A stretch of DNA of 64,000 bases from positions 62,001 to 126,000 of the forward strand of contig JACPOK010000016.1 of the NCBI GenBank assembly GCA_016191525.1, given 5' to 3'. The stretch comes from Burkholderiales bacterium. GTDB lineage: Bacteria; Pseudomonadota; Gammaproteobacteria; Burkholderiales; Burkholderiaceae_C. Positions within the stretch are counted from its first letter, which is position 1; the number at the start of each line of letters is the position of its first letter. This document shows positions 23,304-31,640 of this stretch, one piece after another. The position numbers and the translations under genes were made by a program. A model generated the notes under the pieces. That model had not been told where the DNA came from. It saw nothing but the letters and a program-made list of their open reading frames with translations, and did no database searches.

Positions 23304-24343
23304 GGCACCGGCGGCTCGGCGGCGATGAGCTGCTCGAGCACGCGCCGGAAGTGCGCCAGCGGCGCATCGGCGATGACGGCCAGCAGCTTGAAATCCGGGT
23401 CTTCGTCCATGGCGCGCTGCTGCGCCTCGATGATGTGCTTGTCTTCCATGAAGCCCTCGATCAGGCTGCCATGCAGCGAGCGCGAGATGTTGCTGTCCTC
23501 GCCCTCGAAGTTGTTCAGGTAGATCCAGAAGTGGTGCGTGCTGCTGCGCGTTTCCGGCGTCATGAACTGGCAGTTGCGGTACTCGCGCGCGCCTTCCAGG
23601 TTGCCTTTTTCGGCGCCGCTTGCGGCCGGCGAGAACAGCGTGAACAGGAAGAAGTTGCCGGGAATGTGCATGTGGCCGATGTTGCGGCGGTCCACGTTCT
23701 GCTCCTTCTCCGCGGCCGGCAGCACCTTGCGGTGAAAGGGCGGCGGCGGCGCGTTCATGTGCCAGCGCTCCACGCGAAAACCCCGCTCCAGCCGCTCCAT
23801 GGTGACCGGCTTGGTGACATAGGCGTACTCCTCGGAGCCGCCCAGTGTCTTGGTGTGCACGAACGCCAGGTGCGCGAAATCACTGAGGTTGTCTACGATC
23901 AGCAAGTAATTGGCGTCGTAGTGCAGGTAGCCCGGAATGCCCTTCCACTGCGGCTCGCGCAGGTAGGGAAAATCGATGATGTCATCGGGGTTGGCAAGAT
24001 CAGGATCGCCCATCCAGATCCAGACCAGGTGGTCGCGCTCCACCACCGGGTAGCTGCGCACGCCCAGCTTCGCGGGAATGTTGTCCTGCCCGGGAATCTG
24101 GATGCACTTGCCGGTGGCGTCGAACTTCAGCCCGTGGTACATGCAGCGCACGCAGTCCCCTTCGCGCCGGCCCAGCGACAGCGGCGCGCCGCGGTGGCAG
24201 CAGCGGTCCTTCAGCGCCACTACCTTGCCGCTGTCACCCTTGTAGAGGACAACGCGCTCTTCCAGCAGGGTGCGGGGCAGCAGCTTTCCGTCGATCAACT
24301 CGTGGTCCCAGGCGGCCACGTACCAGCAGTTCTTCAGGAACAA
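23234..24343 (-). CDS. Rieske non-haem iron oxygenase, VanA/DdmC-like
   Basis: A 369-residue oxygenase subunit. Rieske ligands C48-x-H50 and C67-x-x-H70 are in RCCHRGAPL and CMYHGLKFD. The mononuclear iron site D/H/H is in NLSDFAHLAFVHTKTLG. These and the opening MFLKNCWYVAAWDHEL place it with vanillate O-demethylase and dicamba monooxygenase oxygenases. The start is a TTG at 24343, set by AAGGAG six bases upstream; no in-frame ATG fits. No ferredoxin or reductase gene is adjacent, so electrons must come from elsewhere. The C-terminal 23 residues overlap the eamA coding DNA. A LysR regulator diverges from it. Confidence 0.85.
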   Translation of the reverse strand: MFLKNCWYVAAWDHELIDGKLLPRTLLEERVVLYKGDSGKVVALKDRCCHRGAPLSLGRREGDCVRCMYHGLKFDATGKCIQIPGQDNIPAKLGVRSYPVVERDHLVWIWMGDPDLANPDDIIDFPYLREPQWKGIPGYLHYDANYLLIVDNLSDFAHLAFVHTKTLGGSEEYAYVTKPVTMERLERGFRVERWHMNAPPPPFHRKVLPAAEKEQNVDRRNIGHMHIPGNFFLFTLFSPAASGAEKGNLEGAREYRNCQFMTPETRSSTHHFWIYLNNFEGEDSNISRSLHGSLIEGFMEDKHIIEAQQRAMDEDPDFKLLAVIADAPLAHFRRVLEQLIAAEPPVPQDAGLRFTSTMPTATPHSASIS

Positions 24344-24434
24344 CGCGTTCTCCTTCTTCGGTGTGACAATCGTAGGAAGGCGGCCGCGTTTGATAAACGG
24401 CTTTTTCTGGCCGCTGTGTTCCGAATCCTGAACA

Positions 24435-25325
24435 ATGAACTGGGACGACTTCGATGCCTTCTGCCAGGTGGTGGACCACGGCGGCTTCACGGCGGCGGCG
24501 CGCGCGCTCGACCGCCCCAAGTCAAGCCTGAGCGCCTCGGTGGCCCGGCTGGAAGAACAGCTGGGCACCCGCCTGCTGGAGCGCACCACCCGCAGCCTGC
24601 GCCTGACCGAAGCGGGCGAATCGCTTTACCGCGACATTTCCAAGCCCTTCACCCAGCTGCGCGAACTGGCCGTGGACGCGGTGGCCAAGGGCGCGCAGGT
24701 GCAGGGCACGCTGCGCATCGCCGCGCCCTACGAATTCGGCGCGCACCACCTGGCGGCCGTGGCCTGCGGCATCATGGCGAAGCACCCGCAGCTGAAAGTG
24801 CACATCGACGTGGAGCACACACGTGTGGCCCTGTTCGAGCGGCACTACGACATCGTGTTCTCCGCCATCGAGCACAGCTTCGCGCCTTCCAGCGTCGTGA
24901 CGCGGCGCGTGTTTTCGCTGGAGCGCGGCCTGTTCGCCGCACCGCAGCTGCTGGCGCAGTTCCCGCCGTTGGCGGCGCCGGAAGATTTGAACAGCCTGCC
25001 GCTGCTGGCCGGCGCCGATGACACCGACTGGGAGTTCACCGCGCCCGACGGTGCGGCGGTGAAGCTGGAAGTGCGCAACCCCCGCTTGCGCAGCGGCAAC
25101 GCCGGGGCCCGGCTGGAAGCGGCCCGGGCGGGCCTGGGCGTGGCCCGCATCACCGCCACCTACTGCGCGGGGGCCGTGGCGCAGGGGGAGCTGGTTGCGC
25201 TGCTGCCGCAATGGCGCTGCGCGCCGCTTCGCATCTACGCCCTGATGCCCGGCCGCCACCTGCCGCCGGCCAAGGTGCGCGCCTTCATGGAAGCGCTGGA
25301 CGGGTTGTCAAGCCACGAAGGCTGA
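24435..25325 (+). CDS. LysR-family transcriptional regulator
   Basis: A 296-residue LysR protein: winged helix FDAFCQVVDHGGFTAAARAL with SSLSASVARLEEQLG, then an effector-binding domain from about residue 92. It is divergent from the Rieske oxygenase gene across a 91-base region and so probably controls it in response to the aromatic substrate (inference). The C-terminus is of the short form typical of the aromatic/drug-type LysR subgroup. Confidence 0.88.
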   Translation: MNWDDFDAFCQVVDHGGFTAAARALDRPKSSLSASVARLEEQLGTRLLERTTRSLRLTEAGESLYRDISKPFTQLRELAVDAVAKGAQVQGTLRIAAPYEFGAHHLAAVACGIMAKHPQLKVHIDVEHTRVALFERHYDIVFSAIEHSFAPSSVVTRRVFSLERGLFAAPQLLAQFPPLAAPEDLNSLPLLAGADDTDWEFTAPDGAAVKLEVRNPRLRSGNAGARLEAARAGLGVARITATYCAGAVAQGELVALLPQWRCAPLRIYALMPGRHLPPAKVRAFMEALDGLSSHEG

Positions 25326-25373
25326 GACGTGCGCAAGACCTCGCGGCAAAGGCGGGGCCGATCTCTGCGGCGG

Positions 25374-25502
25374 CCGGGATTTACGGACTGGGGCCGGGCG
25401 CGCTTGCGCGCTTCGTGAACTGGCTCGTCGCGATGTTTGAACGGAGGGGCCTTAAGGCCCGCAGTGAGTTTCGCGACGCCGGTCCCAGTCCGGAAATCCC
25501 GG
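25374..25502. repeat. Long imperfect palindrome with nested hairpins
   Basis: Two 24-base arms, 25374-25397 and 25479-25502, pair with two mismatches (CCGGGATTT-CGGACTGGG against CCCAGTCCG-AAATCCCGG). Inside are CGTCGCGA/TCGCGACG and the perfect 14-base palindrome GGGCCTTAAGGCCC (25447-25460). It fills the gap between convergent genes (25326-25586), in which I see no credible gene. It resembles a repeat element acting as a two-way terminator. Confidence 0.6.
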
Positions 25503-25586
25503 CGAAGTCACCGCGATGCGGGGACCGCCGAAGTGTGAGGCCCTGCCGGATACCGCCTGACGCGACGCGACGGCTGTTGCCCGCGC

Positions 25587-26399
25587 CTACTGGCTCGCCG
25601 TAATCCCGCCATCCAGGTACAGCACCTGGCCCGTAACAAACGACGCCCCCGGGCTCGCGAAGAACACCGCCGCTCCGGCGACATCCTTGGGGTCGGCAAC
25701 GCGGCCCAGCGGAATGCGGCCCAGCACCTGGGCGCGGGTTTCGGGGTTTTCCAGCCAGTGCCGCGCCATCTCGGTCCGCACCACGGTAGGTGCGATGCCG
25801 TTGACGGTGATGCCGTGCACGGCGAGCTCGCTGGCGTGCTGGCGAATCAGCATCACCAGCCCGCCCTTGGTGGCGCAATAGGCCGAGTAGCCGCGCCCGC
25901 GCAGGCCCAGCTGCGCACGCACCGACAGCAGGTGCACCTGCGTGCCGCCGCGCTTGCCGGCGATCTGGTGCTTCGCGGCGGCTTGCGCCAGGAACATGGC
26001 GGCCTTCAAGTTGACCTGCAGCACTTCGTCGAAGGTTTCCTCGGTGACTTCCAGCAGTGCCTGTTCGCGCTGCATGCCGACGCAGTTGATAAGGATGTCC
26101 AGCCCGCCGAATTGTTTTGCGACTGCATCGACCGACGCCTGCACGCCCGGCACCGAATGCGCGTCCATCGCCAAGCCCATGGCTTGGTGGCCAGCCGCCT
26201 TCAGTTCATTGGCCAGCGCGACGGCCTTGGCTTCATCGCGGCCGGAGACGGCCACCTTGGCGCCGGCCATGGCGAGCGCCCAGGCAATCGCCTCGCCGAT
26301 CCCGCCATAGCCGCCGGGCACATAGGCTGTCTTGCCCTTCAGGTCGAACAGGCCCGAAAGCTCTTTCGTGAAGTCGATGCGCGGAGTGATATCTGCCAT
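25587..26399 (-). CDS. SDR-family oxidoreductase
   Basis: A 270-residue short-chain dehydrogenase. The cofactor loop is GGYGGIGEA (a variant of TGxxxGIG), the downstream NAG is NCVG, and catalytic Tyr/Lys are in YSAYCATKGG. The C-terminus VTGQVLYLDGG is usual for gluconate/beta-ketoacyl-type SDRs. A 20-residue N-terminal extension precedes the fold. It lies three bases after the second SDR gene and ends the leftward operon of the RpiR island. Substrate unknown, presumably a polyol or sugar-acid intermediate (inference). Confidence 0.85.
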   Translation of the reverse strand: MADITPRIDFTKELSGLFDLKGKTAYVPGGYGGIGEAIAWALAMAGAKVAVSGRDEAKAVALANELKAAGHQAMGLAMDAHSVPGVQASVDAVAKQFGGLDILINCVGMQREQALLEVTEETFDEVLQVNLKAAMFLAQAAAKHQIAGKRGGTQVHLLSVRAQLGLRGRGYSAYCATKGGLVMLIRQHASELAVHGITVNGIAPTVVRTEMARHWLENPETRAQVLGRIPLGRVADPKDVAGAAVFFASPGASFVTGQVLYLDGGITASQ

Positions 26400-26402
26400 G
26401 GC

Positions 26403-27149
26403 TCAGTCCATCAACAGGCCGCCGTTGAGATCGACGATCTCCCCGGTGATGAAGCCGGCCATCGGCGAAGCCAGGAAGCGCACCACGTGCGCGAATTCCT
26501 CCGGCTCGCAGAAGCGCCCGACCGGGATGTCCTTCAGCAGCTTTTGCCGCTGTTCCTCATTGAGCTGCTCGGTGATCATCGGCGTCTTGACGTAGGCCGG
26601 CGAAATGCCGTTGGCCGTGACGCCGAACGGCGCCAGCTCGCGCGCCAGCGAGAACGTCAGCGAGGTCATCGCGCCCTTGGACACCGAGTAGGCCGTGCCC
26701 GCGGTCAGGCCGCCGGTCTTGGCGGCCAGCGAGCAGGTGTTGATGATGCGGCCGAAGCGCCGGGACTTCATGCCGGGCAGCACGCACTGCGCCAGGTAGA
26801 AGGCGCCGTCCAGGTTGGCGCCCAGCACGCGGCGCCACTCCGCCGCATCGGTGGCTTCCGCCTTGTTGTTGGACAGGATGCCGGCGTTGTTGACCAGGAT
26901 GGCCGCCTCGCCCAAGGCCGTGACGATCTCCGCATGGCCCGCGCGCACCGCTGGTGCATCGCTGATGTCGAACGAGAATGCCCGCGCGTCCGCGCCCAGC
27001 TCCCTGGCCAGCTGCTCGTTGCGCTCGCGGCTGAAATCCACCATCGCGACGCGGCAGCCGTCTTCCAGCAGCACTTTCACCGCGGCCAGGCCCATGGTGC
27101 CGGCCGAGCCGGTGACGATGGCCAGCTTGCCCTTGAGGGATTCAAACAT
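26403..27149 (-). CDS. SDR-family oxidoreductase
   Basis: A 248-residue short-chain dehydrogenase with full motifs: TGSAGTMG cofactor loop, NNAG at the end of the fourth strand, and Tyr/Lys in YSVSKGA. C-terminal FITGEIVDLNGGLLMD. The start at 27149 overlaps the livH stop by eight bases, showing translational coupling to the transporter. The pairing of two different SDRs in one operon suggests an oxidation followed by a reduction, i.e. epimerisation or isomerisation of a polyol-type substrate (inference). Confidence 0.85.
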   Translation of the reverse strand: MFESLKGKLAIVTGSAGTMGLAAVKVLLEDGCRVAMVDFSRERNEQLARELGADARAFSFDISDAPAVRAGHAEIVTALGEAAILVNNAGILSNNKAEATDAAEWRRVLGANLDGAFYLAQCVLPGMKSRRFGRIINTCSLAAKTGGLTAGTAYSVSKGAMTSLTFSLARELAPFGVTANGISPAYVKTPMITEQLNEEQRQKLLKDIPVGRFCEPEEFAHVVRFLASPMAGFITGEIVDLNGGLLMD

Positions 27150-28071
27150 CGAGGACGCTCTTCTTTCCAAACAGGCCGCGGGAACGGAAAGTCACCACGG
27201 CGATAAACAAAAGATACATGGACATCAGCGACCACTCCGACGCGTAGGCGCCGGTCAGCCCCACCACCATGCCCACCATCAGGCCGGCCACCACCGCGCC
27301 CCAGAGCGAGCCCACGCCGCCCAGCACGATGATGAGGAACGCCGGCACCACCGCGTCCACCCCCACGTGTGGCCGGATGCCCCAGATGGGCGCCATCACC
27401 ACGCCGGCGATGGCTGCCAGCGCCACGCCGATGCCGAACACCAGCAGCCGCAGCCGCGCCAGGTTGATGCCCAGCGCGCGGACCATCTCGCTGTCGTGGG
27501 CGCCGGCCTTGATGATCGCGCCGTAAGGCGTCTTCTCCAGGAACAGCCACAGCACCAGGATCATCAGCACCGCGAAGCCGCTGGCGAAGAACCGGTACTT
27601 CGAGTAGATCAGGTCGCCCAGCATGAAGGCGCCCGAGATCGCCTGCGGCAGGGCCAGCTGCTTCTCGTTGGAGCCCCACACCAGGCGGATGGTCTCCTCG
27701 ATCACAAGTGCGGCGCCGAAAGTCAGCAGCAGCCCGTACAACGGGTCGCGTCCGTAGGTGCGGCGAAGGCACAGCTCCAGCAGCATGCCGAAGATGCCGA
27801 CGAACACCGGCGCCAGGAACAGCGCCACCAGGTAGCGGGTTTCGATCGGCAGCGCCATGTACCAGGCCTGCAGGCCCGGAAACCAGCCCAGCTGCGGCGT
27901 GACGAAGAACAGGGCGAAGTACATGCCCAGCGCGAACAGCGAGCCGTGCGCCAGGTTGATGGTTTCCATCACGCCGACGATCAGCATGAAGCCCAGGGCG
28001 ATCAGGGCGAAAAGCAGCCCCAGCGACACCCCGTTGGCGAGGTGCGGCAGGAGCTGGAACAACACATCCAT
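27142..28071 (-). CDS. Branched-chain-type (HAAT) ABC transporter permease, LivH-like
   Basis: A 309-residue permease with eight or so membrane segments. The opening NGVSLGLLFALIALGFMLIVGVMETINLAHGSLFALGMY and the coupling region GINLARLRLLVFGIG are LivH hallmarks. The start at 28071 is preceded by the two binding-protein genes in the same operon. Its partner permease LivM is in the divergent operon at 34547. Substrate unknown; such permeases move branched-chain amino acids, urea and amides or, rarely, other compounds. Confidence 0.88.
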   Translation of the reverse strand: MDVLFQLLPHLANGVSLGLLFALIALGFMLIVGVMETINLAHGSLFALGMYFALFFVTPQLGWFPGLQAWYMALPIETRYLVALFLAPVFVGIFGMLLELCLRRTYGRDPLYGLLLTFGAALVIEETIRLVWGSNEKQLALPQAISGAFMLGDLIYSKYRFFASGFAVLMILVLWLFLEKTPYGAIIKAGAHDSEMVRALGINLARLRLLVFGIGVALAAIAGVVMAPIWGIRPHVGVDAVVPAFLIIVLGGVGSLWGAVVAGLMVGMVVGLTGAYASEWSLMSMYLLFIAVVTFRSRGLFGKKSVLDV

Positions 28072-28075
28072 TTTT

Positions 28076-29356
28076 TTAGACCTCGTAGCTCGGCGTCGCC
28101 GCGTAAGACTCAAGATGGCAGGCGGCGGGGGCGGCGCGGTCTTCCACTTCCTCGGGCCGCTGCTGCCCCAGGATGCGGAACAGGTCGTCCGTCTCCTTCG
28201 GGCGGGTGTTGTAGGAAGCCATGTAGATGGTCTGCTGCAGCTGGTGGGTGGCGGGGTTCATCCAGGCGTCATGGTGCTGCATGCGGTCGCGCGCGGCAAG
28301 CTTGACGCCTTCCAGCTCGCGGATCAGCTTCAGGTTGTTGAAGCTGCCGGTGTGCTCGATGGCGCGGAACAGCTCGCGGGTGGCCATGTAGCCGTTGTAG
28401 AACACATTGCCCGGCTTCTTGATGCGGTAGCCGGGGTTGGCCAGCAGGTAGCGCTCGTTGAACTCCGCCACACCGGCCAGCGACAGGCCCCAGTACCAGT
28501 TGGTGCCGAAGATGCCGAACAGCTCGTCGGGGCCGGCGCCGTACACGTCAGGCCAGTCCTGCTGGTTGTTGATCCAGGCGAAGGCCCGGTCCATCTTGGC
28601 GCCGCGCACCTGGGCGCGCAGCGTCTTGACGTCCTCGCCGCCGACGGCGGTGGCCACCACGCCCGCCTTGAGCTGCTGGATGCGCTTGAGCTGCGAGGAG
28701 AAATCGCGCGCGTTCTGCGGCACCACCAGCTCCTCGACGATCTTGCCGCCGTTGCCCTCGACGATGCTGCGGATGCCCTTGGCGGTGTTGTGGCCCCACG
28801 AGTAGTCGCTGGTGATCAGCGCCCACTCGCGCCCGAAACCGGTCATGGCGCCGCGCACGATGGCGGTGGAGAAGTTGGTGCCGTTGCCGTCCCACACGAA
28901 CTTGGTGCGGTGGCAGTCCTTGCCGGCCTCGGTGGGCGAGCTGGAGTTGGTGTTGAAGTAGATGGTGCCGTATTCCTGCGCCACCTTCGAGATGGCCGCG
29001 GCAGCGCCCGAGTGCACCGCCCCCAGCAGGAACGCGCACTCCTGCTCCGCGATCATCTTGCGCGCCACCGGCCCGGCCTTGGCGCCGTCGCCGCAGGTGT
29101 CGGCGTGGACGGTCTCGATGCGCCGGCCCAGTATGCCGCCGCGCTCGTTCTGCTCGCGGATCGCCATCAGGATGCCGCGCTGCTCGTCCTGGCCGCTGAG
29201 GGCGTACTGGCCGGTGTCGTCGGTGGTGAGGCCGATCAGCAGCGGCTTCTTGCTTCTTGCCTGCGCCCAGGCATGGTTGACCTGCCACGGGCCGAAGGAA
29301 GCAAGCACGGCTGCGCCCGCGCCGCGGATGAGGCGGCGCCTTTGGAGTTGGGTCAT
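28076..29356 (-). CDS. HAAT ABC transporter substrate-binding protein (copy 2)
   Basis: A 426-residue type I periplasmic binding protein with a twin-arginine-like signal (RRRLIRGAG, cleavage near HAWA-Q). The mature part is of the amide/urea-type LivJ family (IGLTTDDTGQYALSGQDEQR, FNTNSSSPTEAGKDCH, WINNQQDWPDVYG). It is a close paralogue of the gene immediately upstream; the two end in LESYAATPSYEV and LESYDATPSYEV. Tandem duplication with divergence suggests the transporter accepts two ligands. Confidence 0.88.
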   Translation of the reverse strand: MTQLQRRRLIRGAGAAVLASFGPWQVNHAWAQARSKKPLLIGLTTDDTGQYALSGQDEQRGILMAIREQNERGGILGRRIETVHADTCGDGAKAGPVARKMIAEQECAFLLGAVHSGAAAAISKVAQEYGTIYFNTNSSSPTEAGKDCHRTKFVWDGNGTNFSTAIVRGAMTGFGREWALITSDYSWGHNTAKGIRSIVEGNGGKIVEELVVPQNARDFSSQLKRIQQLKAGVVATAVGGEDVKTLRAQVRGAKMDRAFAWINNQQDWPDVYGAGPDELFGIFGTNWYWGLSLAGVAEFNERYLLANPGYRIKKPGNVFYNGYMATRELFRAIEHTGSFNNLKLIRELEGVKLAARDRMQHHDAWMNPATHQLQQTIYMASYNTRPKETDDLFRILGQQRPEEVEDRAAPAACHLESYAATPSYEV

Positions 29357-29365
29357 GGGTGTCTC

Positions 29366-30691
29366 CTAGACTTCGTAACTCGGTGTGGCGTCGTAGCTCT
29401 CCAGCTTGCAGGCGGCTGCAGCGCTGGCATCGACCACTTCCTTCGGGTCGATCTGGGACAGGATCTTGAAGATGTCGTCCTTTTCCGCCGGCTTGTCGTT
29501 GTAGGCGGCCATGTAGATGGTCTGCTGCACGTGGTGCGTGACCGGGTCGATCCAGGCGTCGAAATGCTGCATGCGGTCGGCAGCACTCATCCTGCGGCCT
29601 TCCAGCTTCTTGATCACCGCCAGGTTGTTGGTGGTGCCGGCTTCCTGCACGCAGCGCAGCAGTTCGCGCGTGGCCATGTAGGAGTTGTGATAAACGTTGC
29701 CGGGCACGCGGATCGCCATGCCGGGAAACTGCTTCTGGTAGTTGGCGACGAATTCCTTCACGCCCGGCAGCTGGAGGCGCCAGTACCAGGTGGTGCCGAA
29801 CACGCCGAAGATCTGTTCCGGGCCCAGGCCGTACACATCAGGCCAGTCCTGCTGGTTGTTGATCCAGGCCATGGTCTGGTGCATCTTCAGCTGCACCACC
29901 TGCTGGCGCAGGGCCTTGATGTCGTCGCCGCCCACTGCCGTGGCCACCACGTCGGGCTTGATCTGCTGCAGCTTGAGCAGGTAAGCGGAGAAGTCGCGCG
30001 TGTTCTGCGGCACGAGCAATTCCTCCACGATCTTGCCGCCGCTGGCTTCCACCGCGGCGCGGGTGGCCTTGGATGTCTGGTGGCCCCACACGTAATCGTT
30101 GGTCAGCAGCACCCAGTTCTTCCCGCTGGAGCGGATGGCGGTCTTGACGATGGCGTTGGAGAAGTTGGTGCCGTTGCCGTCCCAGACGAACTTGGCGCGG
30201 TGGCAGTCCTTGCCGGCCTCGGTGGGCGAGCTGGAGTTGGTGTTGAGGAACACCGTGCCGTACTTCTGCGCGACCTGCGAGATGGCGTTGGCCACGCCCG
30301 AGTGCATGGCGCCGACCAGGAAGGCCGCCTCGTTGCGGGTGATCATGCGCTCGGCCACGCGCGAGCCGGTGGCCGGCGTGGTTTCCGTGTCGATGTGGAT
30401 GGCCTCGATGTGGCGGCCCAGCACGCCGCCCTTGTCGTTGAATTCCTTGATGGCCATCATCGCGCCCAGCTTTTCCTCGCCGCCCGAAGCCGCGTACTGG
30501 CCGGAGGCGTCCATCGTGAGGCCGATCACCAGGGGCTTCTTCTGCGCGGCCTGCGCCCACGCGTGGTTGTGCTTCCACGGGCCGTAGAACGGCGCCGCGC
30601 CGTACAGGCCGGCGCCGGCCAGCGCCAGCGCCGATTTCTTCAGCAGCGAACGGCGCGAGGTGGGGGTGTCTTTGTTGTTGGAATCGGTCAT
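29366..30691 (-). CDS. HAAT ABC transporter substrate-binding protein (copy 1)
   Basis: A 441-residue paralogue of the next gene, with a longer N-terminus carrying a Tat-like signal (TSRRSLLKKSALALAG). Shared blocks include IGLTMDASGQYAASGGEEKLG, FLNTNSSSPTEAGKDCH and WINNQQDWPDVYG. AGGAGAC lies upstream of the ATG. The family includes amide- and urea-binding receptors (FmdD/UrtA), but here the neighbours are sugar-acid-type catabolic genes, so the ligand remains open. Confidence 0.88.
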   Translation of the reverse strand: MTDSNNKDTPTSRRSLLKKSALALAGAGLYGAAPFYGPWKHNHAWAQAAQKKPLVIGLTMDASGQYAASGGEEKLGAMMAIKEFNDKGGVLGRHIEAIHIDTETTPATGSRVAERMITRNEAAFLVGAMHSGVANAISQVAQKYGTVFLNTNSSSPTEAGKDCHRAKFVWDGNGTNFSNAIVKTAIRSSGKNWVLLTNDYVWGHQTSKATRAAVEASGGKIVEELLVPQNTRDFSAYLLKLQQIKPDVVATAVGGDDIKALRQQVVQLKMHQTMAWINNQQDWPDVYGLGPEQIFGVFGTTWYWRLQLPGVKEFVANYQKQFPGMAIRVPGNVYHNSYMATRELLRCVQEAGTTNNLAVIKKLEGRRMSAADRMQHFDAWIDPVTHHVQQTIYMAAYNDKPAEKDDIFKILSQIDPKEVVDASAAAACKLESYDATPSYEV

Positions 30692-30719
30692 TGCTCTTGT
30701 CTCCTGTGGGTGTGGGTTG

Positions 30720-31622
30720 TCAGCGGGGCACGATCTTCACGTTGTTGATCTTTTCCTGGGCCTCGAACAGCGAGGCGATCAGCTTGTCGCCGAAGCCCGC
30801 GTTGGCCGCCTGCACAAAGGTCTGGTGCGCGGCCTCGCCCATGAAGCTGCTCACCGGCAGCATCTCGGCCAGGTGGGTGAAATAGCGCAGGTCCTTCTGG
30901 GCGTTGCCGATGGCGAACTTCAGGCCGCCCAGGTCGCCTTCCTTCAGCATGCCGGTGGCCATCATCTGGAAGATGCCGCTGTTGACGCCGCCGGCGGAGA
31001 TCACCTGGTAGAGCTTGTTCAGGTCCAGCCCCGACTTGGCGGCGACGGCGAAGGCTTCAGCCACGCAGGCGGCGAAGCTCATGGCCATCATGTTGTTCAC
31101 CAGCTTGAGCACATGGCCGTGGCCGGGGCCGCCCACGTGGAAGATGTTTTCGCAGAAAGCCTTGAGCACCGGCTCGATGGTCTTGAAGTCCTCCGCGTCG
31201 GCGCCCACCATGGTGTTCAGCCGGCCCTCTTCCGCTTCCTTGGGTGTGCGCGCCAGCGGGGCATCGATCAGCTTCGCGCCTTTGGCCGCCAGGTCGGCGC
31301 GCAGCTTCGCGCCGGACGAGGGTTCGGCGGTGGAGGTGTCCACGACGATCAGGCCCGGCCGCGCCGCTTCCAGCACGCCATCCTTGCCGTAGACGATTTC
31401 TTCCACCTGCGGCGAGCCGGTGACGCAGATGAAGACGATGTCCGCCGCGTTCGCGCATTCGGCGTTGGTTTTTGCCTCCTTCGCCCCCGCGGCCAGCAGG
31501 TCTGCCAGGTTGGCGCGGTTGCGGTTGGCCTTGAACGTGAGCGGGTAGCCCTTGGCCAGCAGGTTCTTCGCCATGCCGTGGCCCATCATGCCGATGCCGA
31601 TAAAACCGATTTCTTGTGTCAT
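30720..31622 (-). CDS. Beta-hydroxyacid dehydrogenase (3-hydroxyisobutyrate/tartronate-semialdehyde type)
   Basis: A 300-residue NAD(P)-dependent dehydrogenase. The N-terminal fold GFIGIGMMGHGMAKNL, substrate-binding DAPLARTPKEAEEGRL and catalytic Lys region GHGHVLKLVNNMMAM define the GarR/HibD family, which interconverts a hydroxy acid and its semialdehyde. The gene lies between the IolC-like kinase and the binding proteins in the same operon and probably handles a three-carbon product of the aldolase step (inference). Confidence 0.87.
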   Translation of the reverse strand: MTQEIGFIGIGMMGHGMAKNLLAKGYPLTFKANRNRANLADLLAAGAKEAKTNAECANAADIVFICVTGSPQVEEIVYGKDGVLEAARPGLIVVDTSTAEPSSGAKLRADLAAKGAKLIDAPLARTPKEAEEGRLNTMVGADAEDFKTIEPVLKAFCENIFHVGGPGHGHVLKLVNNMMAMSFAACVAEAFAVAAKSGLDLNKLYQVISAGGVNSGIFQMMATGMLKEGDLGGLKFAIGNAQKDLRYFTHLAEMLPVSSFMGEAAHQTFVQAANAGFGDKLIASLFEAQEKINNVKIVPR

Positions 31623-31640
31623 GTTTTGCTTTCTGTATTT

